Positions 51,801 to 59,961 of a DNA stretch of 64,000 nucleotides are shown here, one piece after another. The position numbers and the translations under genes were made by a program. Numbering within the stretch: the stretch's first letter is position 1; each line of letters opens with the position of its first letter. The notes under the pieces were generated by a model. That model was not told the DNA's origin. It made no database searches and worked only from the letters and a program-made list of their open reading frames with translations. This DNA comes from Deltaproteobacteria bacterium (GTDB lineage: Bacteria > JADJOY01), in assembly GCA_016713535.1 (NCBI GenBank), contig JADJOY010000029.1, positions 1-64,000 on the forward strand, written 5' to 3'.

Positions 51801-53765
51801 ATGCATGCTCTCGTCCGCTCGATGGCGGTGACCGTCGTGCTTTTCCTCTCGGCGCCGCCGGCTGCCGCGCGCGCCGCCACCATCCTGGTCGACAGCACGC
51901 TGGACGATCTCGACCAGGGTCCGAACGGCAATTGCACGCTCCGCGAGGCCGTTCTCTCCGCGAACGATGATGTCGCAGTGGACGGATGCACGGCGGGAGC
52001 AGGCGCGGACGCGATCGTGCTGCCCCGGGGCTCGTTCACGCTGACCATCCCCGGTCGCGACGAGGACGCAGGGCAGACGGGCGACCTTGACGTCATCGGC
52101 GCACTCACGATCCGTGGCGCTGGGTCATCCACCACGTTCCTCGAGGCGGGTTCGGACGCGGTGAGTGCCGTGGACCGCGTCCTTCACGTGCAGCCCACCG
52201 CCGTCGTGACGCTGGAGGACCTCACGGTTCGCCACGGCCACGCGCTCGCGGAAACGGTCAGCAATCGAGGTGGCGCGATCGCGCTCGAACAGGGGTCGCT
52301 CACGGCGCGGCACATAGCGGTCCGCGAGTCGCTCTGCGAGGCGACTCAGTGGTTCGTGGGGTGCGGCGGAGGTGGGATCGCGAGCGACGGCGGGACGCTC
52401 GTCGTCGAGGAGAGCGTCGTCGAGGGGAACCGCTCCGACGGCTCGGGCGGCGGAATCCGCGCAAATGAAGGCGTGACCACGCTGGTTCGCACCGTGGTGC
52501 GCGCGAACCACGCGCAAGGCACGGGCGGCGGTCTTTCGCTCTCCGGGCAGTCATCCATCGACCGCAGCGCAGTCGTCGACAACGCCGTGGGCTATCCGCC
52601 TTGCCCTCCGTTCGTTTGCCAACCGTCCGGATCGAGCGGTGGTGGCATCTCGAACGCCGGCACTCTCGAGATCTCGAACAGCACGCTGGCACGGAACCGC
52701 TCCTCGCACGGGGTGGTCTCGGCGGGACGCGGCGGCGGGATCACGAACTTCGGGGCACTCACGCTCGCCGATTCCACCCTCGTGGGAAACCTGATCACGG
52801 CCAGCCTCACCCCACCGTACGCGGAGCCGATTGGGGTGGAGAACGACGACGTCGCCAGCGCCATGCTGCGCAACAACGTCCTCGACGACACGTGCCGAGG
52901 CGGCGGCTTCACGAGCCTCGGCTGGAACATCGAGCGGCCGGCCGCGTGTGGGTTGGGCGAACCGCGCGACCTGCCCGCCACCGACCCCATCCTGAGCCCG
53001 GCAGTGGTCTTCGCATCCGGGACCGCACTGGTGCCGGTCCAGCTCGGGAGCCCGGCCATCGACAGCGGCGACCCCGCGCAGTGCCCGACGCTCGACCAGA
53101 CGGGTTCCGCGCGGCCCGCCGATGGCGACGGCGATCAGCTCGCGATCTGCGACCGGGGCGCGGTCGAAATGCCGTTCGGTCCCGACGGAGACGGCGATGG
53201 CTGGGTGGACGCGTACGACCTGTGCCCGGCCGACCCGGACCCGGACCAGGCGGACCGCGACGGCGACGGGCTCGGCGACGCGTGCGATCCGTGCACCGAC
53301 GAAGATGCAGACGGCTACGGGGATCCGGGCTCGGCGGCGTGCACCCATCCCGAGCCGGATTGCGACGACGGCCGGGACGGGGTGAACCCGGGGGAGACCG
53401 AGGTCCTCGGCAACGGACGCGACGACGACTGCGAGCCCGCCACCCTCGACTGCCCCGACGCGGACGGCGACGGCTGGTCGCCGCTCGATTCGCCGTCCTG
53501 TGCGGGCGACATCGACTGCAACGACGCGAACGCCGCGGTCCATCCAGGCGCCGCCGAGGTCCCCGGCAACGGCGTCGACGACGACTGCGATGCCGCGACA
53601 CCGGCCGGCTGCTTCGGGCCAGGGCCGCAGAGCGCGGTGGCCGCCGGCTTGGGCCCGCCGGAGCGGGCCGGAGGCGCTGGCCCGTCGGGCTTCGCGCTCG
53701 CCTGTCTGGTCCTGCTCGCTCGCAACCTATCTCGCGCGCGGCGACCGGGCCGGCGGATCCGGTAG
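51801..53765 (+). CDS. CSLREA / choice-of-anchor exported protein with calcium-binding repeats
   Basis: An intact 654-residue secreted protein. The signal peptide (VTVVLFLSAPPAAARA) is followed by the CSLREA-type motif NGNCTLREAVLSANDD. A right-handed parallel beta-helix of Gly/Asn-rich rungs (GGGISNAGTLEISNSTLARN) ends in the choice-of-anchor Q-like CDRGAVE. Thrombospondin type-3-like calcium repeats (DGDGDGWVDAYDLCP) and two MopE-like blocks (DCNDANAAVHPGAAEVPGNG) come next. The tail FALACLVLLARNLSRARRPGRR resembles a C-terminal sorting signal (hydrophobic then basic). Likely a cell-surface protein. Confidence 0.8.
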   Translation: MHALVRSMAVTVVLFLSAPPAAARAATILVDSTLDDLDQGPNGNCTLREAVLSANDDVAVDGCTAGAGADAIVLPRGSFTLTIPGRDEDAGQTGDLDVIGALTIRGAGSSTTFLEAGSDAVSAVDRVLHVQPTAVVTLEDLTVRHGHALAETVSNRGGAIALEQGSLTARHIAVRESLCEATQWFVGCGGGGIASDGGTLVVEESVVEGNRSDGSGGGIRANEGVTTLVRTVVRANHAQGTGGGLSLSGQSSIDRSAVVDNAVGYPPCPPFVCQPSGSSGGGISNAGTLEISNSTLARNRSSHGVVSAGRGGGITNFGALTLADSTLVGNLITASLTPPYAEPIGVENDDVASAMLRNNVLDDTCRGGGFTSLGWNIERPAACGLGEPRDLPATDPILSPAVVFASGTALVPVQLGSPAIDSGDPAQCPTLDQTGSARPADGDGDQLAICDRGAVEMPFGPDGDGDGWVDAYDLCPADPDPDQADRDGDGLGDACDPCTDEDADGYGDPGSAACTHPEPDCDDGRDGVNPGETEVLGNGRDDDCEPATLDCPDADGDGWSPLDSPSCAGDIDCNDANAAVHPGAAEVPGNGVDDDCDAATPAGCFGPGPQSAVAAGLGPPERAGGAGPSGFALACLVLLARNLSRARRPGRRIR

Positions 53766-53775
53766 GCGGGCCCGG

Positions 53776-54180
53776 TCGCTCCGCGACCGAGCGATCCTAC
53801 GTCTCGGCTTCGTCGGCGCGTTCTGCAGGGGCGAGCTGGTCGCGCCCGACGTCGACGGCGTCGCCGAGGATCGCCAGGGGCTGGTGATCACCGTCCGGCG
53901 CTCCAAGACGGACCCGGAGGCGATCGGGCGGCTCGAGGCGATCCCGATCGGCACCGACGCCTCGACGTGCCCGGTGCGCGCGCTGCAGCCGAGGCAGCGG
54001 GCTCGATCCGGCATGAGTGTCCGACCACTCGCTGCGAGCCGGGTTCGTCACGGCGGCGGCTCGGCGGGGCTCGTCGGAGAGGCCGATCGCCAACCAGACT
54101 GGGGACAGGTCGATGCTGGTGCTGCGGGGGTACCGCCGGCGTGCCAACAAACATCTTCGACGACAACGCTGCGACGGCCG
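53776..54180 (+). pseudogene. Tyrosine recombinase fragment 3 (catalytic core, shifted and deleted)
   Basis: Begins directly after the CSLREA gene with SLRDRAILRLGFVGAFCRGE (first catalytic Arg region), LVITVRRSKTDPEA and TCPVRAL. About 60 residues of the catalytic domain are then missing. A different frame picks up with HSLRAGFVTAAARRGSSERP, IANQTG and SMLVLRGYRRRAN, and a last shift gives IFDDNAATAVAL. Box II HSLR is intact, unlike fragment 1. Internal deletion plus two frameshifts make it non-functional. Confidence 0.65.
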
Positions 54181-54216
54181 TTGCGCTGTTGCTCGGGTGC
54201 GGTGATCGATTCCTGG

Positions 54217-55437
54217 CTAGATCGGCTCGATGCAGTCGGCTGGTGCGGCCGGCGCGTTTCCGAGTGAGTCCGTCTTGATCAGGTACGCCGCCAGGTTCGA
54301 GCTGACGTCGGGCTGCGTCGCGAGAACGAATCCGCCGTCGTTCGCGAGTCTCAGGATTCCGCGGCTCTGCGCGCAGCTCGGCGTTCCATAGACCTGTGTC
54401 CACGGGGCGTCGCCGTTCGCATCGGTGTGGACGATCCCGACGAACGGGTGGCTCTGGATCGTGCGGGTGATGCGCATCGCATAGCCGCCGTCAGCGGCCT
54501 CCACGGGGTTGCCGCCCTCGGTGCGTACGTCGCCACCGAAGTGCCGCACCCACTGCGCGACACCCGAAGCGTCGGTCTTGCTCATCCACGCGCGATGGGC
54601 CCCGTCCGTGAACTGGCCGTAGTCGGATCCGGCGAGGAGGAATCCACCGTCCGAGGTCGCGACCGGCGGCGCCACCGCGCGGACATCGAGGTCCTCGAAG
54701 TGGTGGCGCTGCCGCCACAGCTCGTCTCCGAGCGCATCCAGCTTCACGAGCTCGACGTCGTCGAGGGTCTCGGCATCGGGCACCCGCGTCGTGTAGGCGA
54801 ACGTGCCATCCGACAGCGCGCGCAGGCCGAGGTTGGATCCTGGACGCGGCTCGAGGTCCTTCATCCAGACTTGATCGCCATTCGCGTCGAAACGCGCCAC
54901 GTGCGTGACGGCGTCGCCGCTACCCGGATCGATCTCTTCCCAGAACTGGGCGGCGTACCCGCCGCCGGGAAGCTCCTGCACGGCGCCCTCGATGAAGCGC
55001 TCTCGTGGCTCGAACACGGGTGTGTACCACTGCACGCCGCCGGTCGCGTCCAGCTTGGCGAGATACATCTGACTGGTCTGGGACGGGAACGGTTCGGCAG
55101 GGGCCAAGCCAAAGAGCACGTATCCGCCGTCCGAGGTGGGCGCGAGCGAAGCTCGGCTCTTGCTCTCGACGAGCGGTCCCACGTCGACGCCGATCGGCGA
55201 AGCGCCGGCGGAGTTCCCGAAGAGATCGAATCCCTCCACCAGGAAGACATTGGCGGAGTTGTTCGAGGTATCGGTCGAGACCACCGTGTAGCCGCTTGGC
55301 TCGACGCGGAGCGTCTCGATTTCGATCTCGTCGACTCCCTCGGCGATCGGGTTGAAGAACACCTGCGAGTCGCAGGCCCCGAGCGAAACGAACACCACCA
55401 ACGCGGACAGGCGCATCAGGACCATCGAACGGGCCAT
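54217..55437 (-). CDS. Exported lipoprotein with delta-60-like propeller repeats
   Basis: An intact 406-residue lipoprotein (lipobox SLGAC near residue 22). The mature part repeats units of the form TSDGGYVLFGL ... MYLAKLDATGGVQWYTP, AKLDALGDELWRQ, SDGGFLLAGSDYG and TDANGDAPWTQVYG. These are the signatures of delta-60 / DUF-type propellers found in deltaproteobacteria and other lineages. Start ATG 55437 (MARSMVLMRL); two further Met codons are possible starts. It is oriented against its neighbours and flanked on both sides by integrase fragments. Function unknown. Confidence 0.65.
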   Translation of the reverse strand: MARSMVLMRLSALVVFVSLGACDSQVFFNPIAEGVDEIEIETLRVEPSGYTVVSTDTSNNSANVFLVEGFDLFGNSAGASPIGVDVGPLVESKSRASLAPTSDGGYVLFGLAPAEPFPSQTSQMYLAKLDATGGVQWYTPVFEPRERFIEGAVQELPGGGYAAQFWEEIDPGSGDAVTHVARFDANGDQVWMKDLEPRPGSNLGLRALSDGTFAYTTRVPDAETLDDVELVKLDALGDELWRQRHHFEDLDVRAVAPPVATSDGGFLLAGSDYGQFTDGAHRAWMSKTDASGVAQWVRHFGGDVRTEGGNPVEAADGGYAMRITRTIQSHPFVGIVHTDANGDAPWTQVYGTPSCAQSRGILRLANDGGFVLATQPDVSSNLAAYLIKTDSLGNAPAAPADCIEPI

Positions 55438-55559
55438 TCGGCCTCCACAGATTTCGCTCTTTGGCGAGGACTCTCACGGTACGAGTGGCCACCGTGGCGG
55501 TCAAACGCAGAACCGAGCCCTCCGCGCGCACGCCGTGCTGGCTGAGCGCGATCCGACCG

Positions 55560-55643
55560 TCGCTCGATGATGGTCCTCCATGGCTAGACCCCGCCGCGTC
55601 AGACCGGCTTCGACCACAACACGGCGACCGCAGCCGCGCTGTA
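55560..55643 (+). pseudogene. Tyrosine recombinase C-terminal fragment 4
   Basis: In one frame this stretch reads S-M-M-V-L-H-G-stop-T-P-P-R-Q-T-G-F-D-H-N-T-A-T-A-A-A-L-stop. That aligns with the last residues of fragment 3 (SMLVLRGYRRRAN-IFDDNAATAVAL). A TAG replaces the active-site tyrosine codon. It is the most decayed copy and lies 120 bases beyond the start of the lipoprotein gene. Confidence 0.5.
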
Positions 55644-55955
55644 GCTCTCGTCGAATTCGAGGTCTCCAGAACCGACTGGGCGCGGTGATTCGAACCCGGA
55701 AGGCGATTTCCACAGGGGGCTGCTACCTGGGCATCGGGTCGAGGGCCGGCGCGGAATGGAGGCCGAAAGCCGCGGCCTACTCGGGGGGGCACCTCGGTGG
55801 CGCCCGCGGCGAGACCCGGCGGAGGCATGACCCGCCGATCCTATTCAGGATCCGAGGCTCGGGCGGGGTGTCCTGGGCGCCGAGCCGAGAACGGTGCCCA
55901 CGCGCACGATCCAAGTACGCGCGGCTGATCCGCGCCGATGGCATCGAGGTACGCC
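55644..55955. other. Gene-free stretch between integrase fragment 4 and the Cys-motif gene
   Basis: About 310 bases in which I see no convincing gene, RNA or repeat. It is less GC-rich than the core regions and contains a run of eight G (near 55785). It may be remnant mobile-element DNA. Confidence 0.4.
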
Positions 55956-56251
55956 ATGGCGACCAAGCGACTCACCCGAGGACAGGCCATTCGCGCGTTC
56001 TGCATCGAGTGCATGGGCGGCGACCTGCGCCTGCCCCGCGACTGCACCGTCACCGGTGCCCCTCGTGGACGTATCGGGTCGGCGTCGAGGAGGCGATTCT
56101 AGACCCCGAAGCCCGGCGTGTAGCCCGGCCGCCAGGGCTCAACACTCCGACCGCGGACGCCAGGTCCGCGGCCCAGTCGAGCATCACCGCCACACACCGC
56201 CCGGCGACGCCGGTCCCGTTGCGCGCGCACGTCGCGGGGAACAACGTATGA
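55956..56251 (+). CDS. Phage-type small protein with paired cysteine motifs (one frameshift)
   Basis: From ATG 55956 the product begins MATKRLTRGQAIRAFCIECM, then RLPRDCTVTG. After a shift near 56060 it continues CPSWTYRVGVEE. The order (AIRA-C-xx-C, D-C, C-P-x-W-x-Y-R-x-G) matches small zinc-binding-like proteins common in prophages and plasmids. The stop at 56251 overlaps the ATG of the PRGAWR copy B gene by 4 bases, which supports a real operon. Role unknown. Confidence 0.55.
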
Positions 56252-56775
56252 ATACCGGCGCCGCGGACGATCCCGTGACACCGACGGAGACGTGGCTCTG
56301 GCCGCGCTCGTGTCGGACGAAGCCACGCCTGCCATCTCAGTACGACGACGTCGTCGCCCGCCCCGCGCGATGGACTCGACTCGGGCACCGGGTGGGAGGG
56401 AGGCCGAGGGACATGCGGCCGCTCCAGCTCCGACCCAGCCGTTGGCGCCGCTCGTCATCCGACTCGAGCCACGACTTCCGCGCGGGGCGTGGCGGCGGAA
56501 GGGGCTCGACGTCCACGCCGAGCGCGTCACGGCGGAGGGCGTCGCCGATGACGTGATCGAGCCGGCTTTCGCGCCGGTGCGTGAGCCCGTCTATCGGCTG
56601 CGGAAGACCGGTACGACCGAGCCAGAGCCGACGGTCGCGGCTCGCCTGGGCGAGGGACGCGATGCGCTGGATCGGTTGCGCGAGTTCTTCAGCGACACGA
56701 CCCGCGACGGAATGGTCCAGGCGTATGCCCAACTCGGAGCGAGTGGCTCCTCGCATGCCTCAGGGGCGGGTGCGG
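56248..56775 (+). CDS. PRGAWR-family hypothetical protein, copy B (decayed; end approximate)
   Basis: ATG 56248 overlaps the preceding gene. After a shift near 56290 the frame reads PLVIRLEPRLPRGAWR, REPVYRLRK and RDALDRLREFF, the same three motifs as the gene at 48088. The C-terminal stop is not where expected: the frame stays open into the antisense of the neighbouring gene, so the end is a guess just before 56776. Copy B lacks most of the helical N-terminus of copy A. Probably a decaying paralogue. Confidence 0.45.
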
Positions 56776-57824
56776 CTACTCGGAGCCGGCAGCGTACGCC
56801 CCCCGCTCGAGGTACAGGACCCGCCGCCCCGCATCGCAGGCGATCCATAGGTTGCCGTCGGCGTCGAAGTCGATCCCCTCGGGCTGGAGGCGCTTGGAGT
56901 CGACGAGTGGCGGTAGCGGTGTCCGCGATCGGAACCGGACCTTCGACGGAACGCGGTGCATATCGCCCGCGAGTCCGAACTCGAAGATCGCCCGGCTCTC
57001 GTCCGAGAGGAGGAGGACCGAGCCCGTGCGAGGATCGAACGTCACATCGCTCAAGTCGCGGATCCGCTCGCCCTCCACCGCCGACGGGACCTCGATCAGT
57101 GCCTCGGCAGCGAGCGACTCCCGGGCGAAGATCCCGAGCATGCATGGGTTCTTTTCATGCACGGCGAGAAGGTGGCCTCGTTCGTCCGGCGAGACCGAAG
57201 CGGCAAGAATGCACAGCCCCTCCCATCCCGACTTCTCGTCTCCCAACTTCGGGAGGACCCGGCGTTCACGGTCGGTCCAAGCTCGACGCCGGCTCCGGCG
57301 CGGCGAATGGTCTGCCGCCACAAGGAGCCATCTTCGATGAGCGTGAACACCGATCCCGAAGTGGGATCGAACGCGAGCCCCTCTGCGTTCGCGAATGCGC
57401 CGCCGGCGACGGCCTGGGTACGGACTTCGGTCTCGGCCGCCTTCGGCCGCCGAGCCTCGTGAAGCCCCGACTCGTCGTCAACGAGGAGCAGGAACCCGTC
57501 CGGCAGGAGCGCGATCGCTGAGGGCTCCTCGAGATCCGTCGTTCGGTAGTCGCCGGCCACGGTGAACGTGACGTCGGGAAGCTCGTCGCACAGATGAAGT
57601 GTTCTGGCGATTTCGTGGTGGGTCGCTTCAATAAGCTGAGCCACCGCGAGGCGTGCGGCCGGAGTGAACGTCGTCCCCTCCTCGGCCAGGAGTCGGGCAA
57701 GACGGCTACGCTCCCTGGGGCCGACCTGGCCACCCGTCGCATCCCGAAGCGTTCGTGCCGCGCCGACGCCGCGCGGGGCTCGACCCAGCATCTCGATCGC
57801 CTTCGCAAGATCCCGCACACCCAT
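56776..57824 (-). CDS. SdiA-regulated-like beta-propeller protein (one frameshift)
   Basis: ATG 57824 begins a ~75-residue helical part (LAKAIEMLGRAPRGVGAART). A propeller resembling the SdiA-regulated (PF06977-like) domain follows: YRTTDLEEPSAIALLPDG, GAFANAEGLAFDPTSGSV, then after a shift near 57262 GWEGLCILAASVSPDERG. LLAVHEKNPCMLGIF, RDLSDVTFDPRTGSVLLLSD and LQPEGIDFDADGNLWIACDA come next. No signal peptide is evident in the chosen start. Function unknown; related proteins may be phosphoesterase-like or structural. It is transcribed against the island's integrase fragments. Confidence 0.6.
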
Positions 57825-58004
57825 CGGTTGGAGCGTCCCCTGTTGCTGTAGGCTGCCTTGGCCACTGCCGCCGAGACAGACATGCGTGGCTATGCGTCGA
57901 TGCGGATCGTCCTCGTCGAAGAGGCGACGATCCACGGCTCGCCGTACTCCTCGCTCGGAAACCTCTCGACAGTCGGACCCGCGGGGTCGAGGGTGAGCTT
58001 GAGG

Positions 58005-58333
58005 AAGTGCTGGTGGTAGGGCGGCTCGTCCCGACCGCCAAAGGCATCGGGAACGCGACCCGGCGCGCGTTCGTGGACTTCGGGCTCGAGGCGGGTGCGG
58101 CGGAGGAGCTGCTGAGCCACGTCACGCACCCGCCGCGGAACACGATGAGGAGCGCCTACGGCCAGCGCCCGTGGAAGCAGCTCTGCGAGGCGATTCGCGC
58201 GATCGAGATCCGGCGGCATGTCGTCGCCGAGACCGTCGATGAACCGGACGGCACTGGTCCCCGACGTGGCCTCCCCCAAGTGTGGTCCGCTGTGTGGTCC
58301 CCGAGCGGCAACGGCGCCCGAGGGCGCCGCTAA
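58005..58333 (+). pseudogene. Integrase C-terminal fragment next to tRNA-Leu
   Basis: The frame reads LVVGRLVPTAKGIGNATRRA then FVDFGLEAGAAEELLSHVTH and RSAYGQRPWKQLCEAIRAIE, ending at a TAA at 58331-58333. This resembles the last ~90 residues of phage-type tyrosine recombinases (box II Arg, then His-x-x and the Tyr region). The N-terminal two thirds are missing. Its end lies 36 bases from the 3' end of tRNA-Leu(GAG), the classic position for the integrase of an island inserted in a tRNA gene. It belongs to a different integrase family from fragments 1-4. Confidence 0.5.
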
Positions 58334-58369
58334 ACGCTACGAATCACTACTGAATTCGCGCCGTGCTTC

Positions 58370-58456
58370 TGGTGCGAGGAGGGGGACTCGAACCCCCACA
58401 GCCTTGCGGCCACCAGCCCCTCAAGCTGGCGTGTCTACCAATTCCACCATCCTCGC
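58370..58456 (-). tRNA. tRNA-Leu (anticodon GAG), CCA encoded
   Basis: Read on the minus strand, GCGAGGA (58456 downward, closing at T58450) pairs with TCCTCGC (58380-58374) to form the acceptor stem, followed by discriminator A and encoded CCA (58372-58370). The anticodon loop is TTGAGGG between CCAGC and GCTGG, giving anticodon GAG (58422-58420) and reading CUC. A long variable arm typical of class II leucine tRNAs precedes GGGGGTTCGAGTCCCCC. Length is 87 bases with CCA. In many proteobacteria tRNA-Leu(GAG) follows secG, exactly as here. Confidence 0.95.
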
Positions 58457-58645
58457 GAACTGCCGGATCTTCGATTGCCTGGGCGCCGTTGCCGTCGCGG
58501 TTGCGAGCGGGTGAGGGCGGCGCCACTCGAAGCGCCCGAGTGTATGTGAGCGGTTTTCCTCGCGTCAATCGCTTGCGGTGCGATCGCGGCGAGGTTTCGC
58601 TCGAAGCCACGCGCGGCGGGTTTCCTCGCGTGGATCCGCCTTGGA

Positions 58646-59146
58646 TCAGGGTGTTTTCGGCGCCTCGCCCGCTGGCGCGGGTGCCGCGGCCTCTGCGGCC
58701 GGAGCCGGCGGCGGCGTCACGTTCGAGTCGGCAGTGGGCGCAGCCGCCGATGGCGCGGTCGCTGCCGGAGCGGCGCTGGGCTCGGCGCCCGGAGCCGCGG
58801 CGCTGGGAGCGGGCTCGGTCGGGACCGCGGGGATCGCAGCCGGGGGAGCGTCCGACTTCTGGGTGGTGGCGGCCGGCGTCTCGTCTTCGGGGATCAAGCT
58901 CCTCGCGCGCCCCGCGCCCTCGTCGCCCATCCGGGCCAGCACCAGGGCGACCGCGAAGAACGCGGCCGCGAAGCCGTAGGTGAGCTTGCCCAGGAAGCCG
59001 CCCGCGCCGGCCGCGCCGAACACGGTCTGGCTCGAGCCGCCGAACATGGCGCCCATGTCGGCGCCGCGACCCTGCTGGATCAGCACCACCAGGATGAGCA
59101 TCACCGAGATGATGACCTGAAAGACGACGAGGAACGTGTACAGCAT
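58646..59146 (-). CDS. secG: Preprotein translocase subunit SecG
   Basis: SecG joins SecYE in the inner-membrane protein-export channel. The 166-residue product begins MLYTFLVVFQVIISVMLILV (first helix), then VLIQQGRGADMGAMFGGSSQ, the family signature, and a second helix LTYGFAAAFFAVALVLA. The remaining ~90 residues are an Ala/Pro-rich periplasmic-type tail, longer than in E. coli but usual for deltaproteobacterial-type proteins. It follows tpiA on the same strand with 44 bases between, forming the gapA-pgk-tpiA-secG-tRNA-Leu order. Confidence 0.93.
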   Translation of the reverse strand: MLYTFLVVFQVIISVMLILVVLIQQGRGADMGAMFGGSSQTVFGAAGAGGFLGKLTYGFAAAFFAVALVLARMGDEGAGRARSLIPEDETPAATTQKSDAPPAAIPAVPTEPAPSAAAPGAEPSAAPAATAPSAAAPTADSNVTPPPAPAAEAAAPAPAGEAPKTP

Positions 59147-59190
59147 GTCGCGGACTCTCCGAGCTTTCTCGAAGCCCTGGCCCGGCGCGC

Positions 59191-59945
59191 TCAGCGCGCG
59201 GCGAGGACGATCGCTTCGAACGACGCCGCGTCGAGGCTCGCGCCCCCGACGAGCGCGCCGTCGATGTTGGGTTGAGACAGAAGGGTCTTGGCGTTGTCGG
59301 CCTTCACGCTACCACCGTACTGGATTCTCGTCGCTTCGGCACGTTCCGCGCCGAGGATCTCGCGCAGCCAGCCGCGGATCTTGGCATGCACCTCTTCGGC
59401 CTGCTCGGGGGTCGCGGTGCGTCCCGTGCCGATCGCCCACACCGGCTCGTAGGCGACCACGAGCCCCGGCGCGACGTCGCCGAGGCCGGTCAGAGCGCCG
59501 CGGATCTGCCCCTCGACCACGGCTTCCGTGCGCCCGGCCTCGCGCTCGGCGAGGGTCTCGCCGACACACACGATCGGCACCAACCCCGCCGCGGCCGCCG
59601 CGCGCAGCTTCTTGGCGACACCCGCGTCGGTCTCACCGAAGAACTGGCGGCGCTCCGAGTGGCCCACGATCACGAACTGGCAGCCCGCCTCGACGAGCAT
59701 CGCCGCCGAGATCTCGCCGGTGAACGCCCCTTGGGCTCCTCGTGGAGGTTCTGCCCGCCGAGGAGGATCGACGTGCCGGCGATCTCGCCGTGCACGGTGT
59801 CGAGCGCGGTGAACGGCGGCGCGATGCCGACGTCCACGTTCGTGACTCCACCGAGGCGCTCCTTCAGGCCCGCGGCGAGCGCTCGCGCCTCTCCAGCGCG
59901 TCCGTGCATCTTCCAGTTGCCTGCGATGAAGGGCTTACGTGACAT
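59191..59945 (-). CDS. tpiA: Triosephosphate isomerase (one frameshift)
   Basis: Interconverts dihydroxyacetone phosphate and glyceraldehyde 3-phosphate in glycolysis. The start reads [15 protein letters not shown], with the substrate-binding Asn and Lys in [19 protein letters not shown] holds the catalytic His, and [20 protein letters not shown] the catalytic Glu and loop 6. [11 protein letters not shown] and [14 protein letters not shown] close the barrel. A single base is missing near 59728, in a run of G after LHEEPKG. Otherwise about 251 residues, the usual length. A frameshift in an essential gene argues for a sequence error. Confidence 0.92.
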
Positions 59946-59961
59946 GGGAATCCCCTTCCTC

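Noticed and set aside
55675-55700. Possible tRNA T-arm (GATTCGAACCC) near 55690 as an attachment-site remnant
   Set aside because: Flanking bases do not pair into a T-stem or acceptor stem and it does not match the tRNA-Leu 3' end.
57890-58279. 129-codon minus-strand frame ending FPSEEYGEPWIVASS..., next to the SdiA-regulated-like gene
   Set aside because: Its last ~45 residues look protein-like and could be a gene remnant, but the first two thirds are simply antisense to the integrase fragment. No family recognised, so not annotated.
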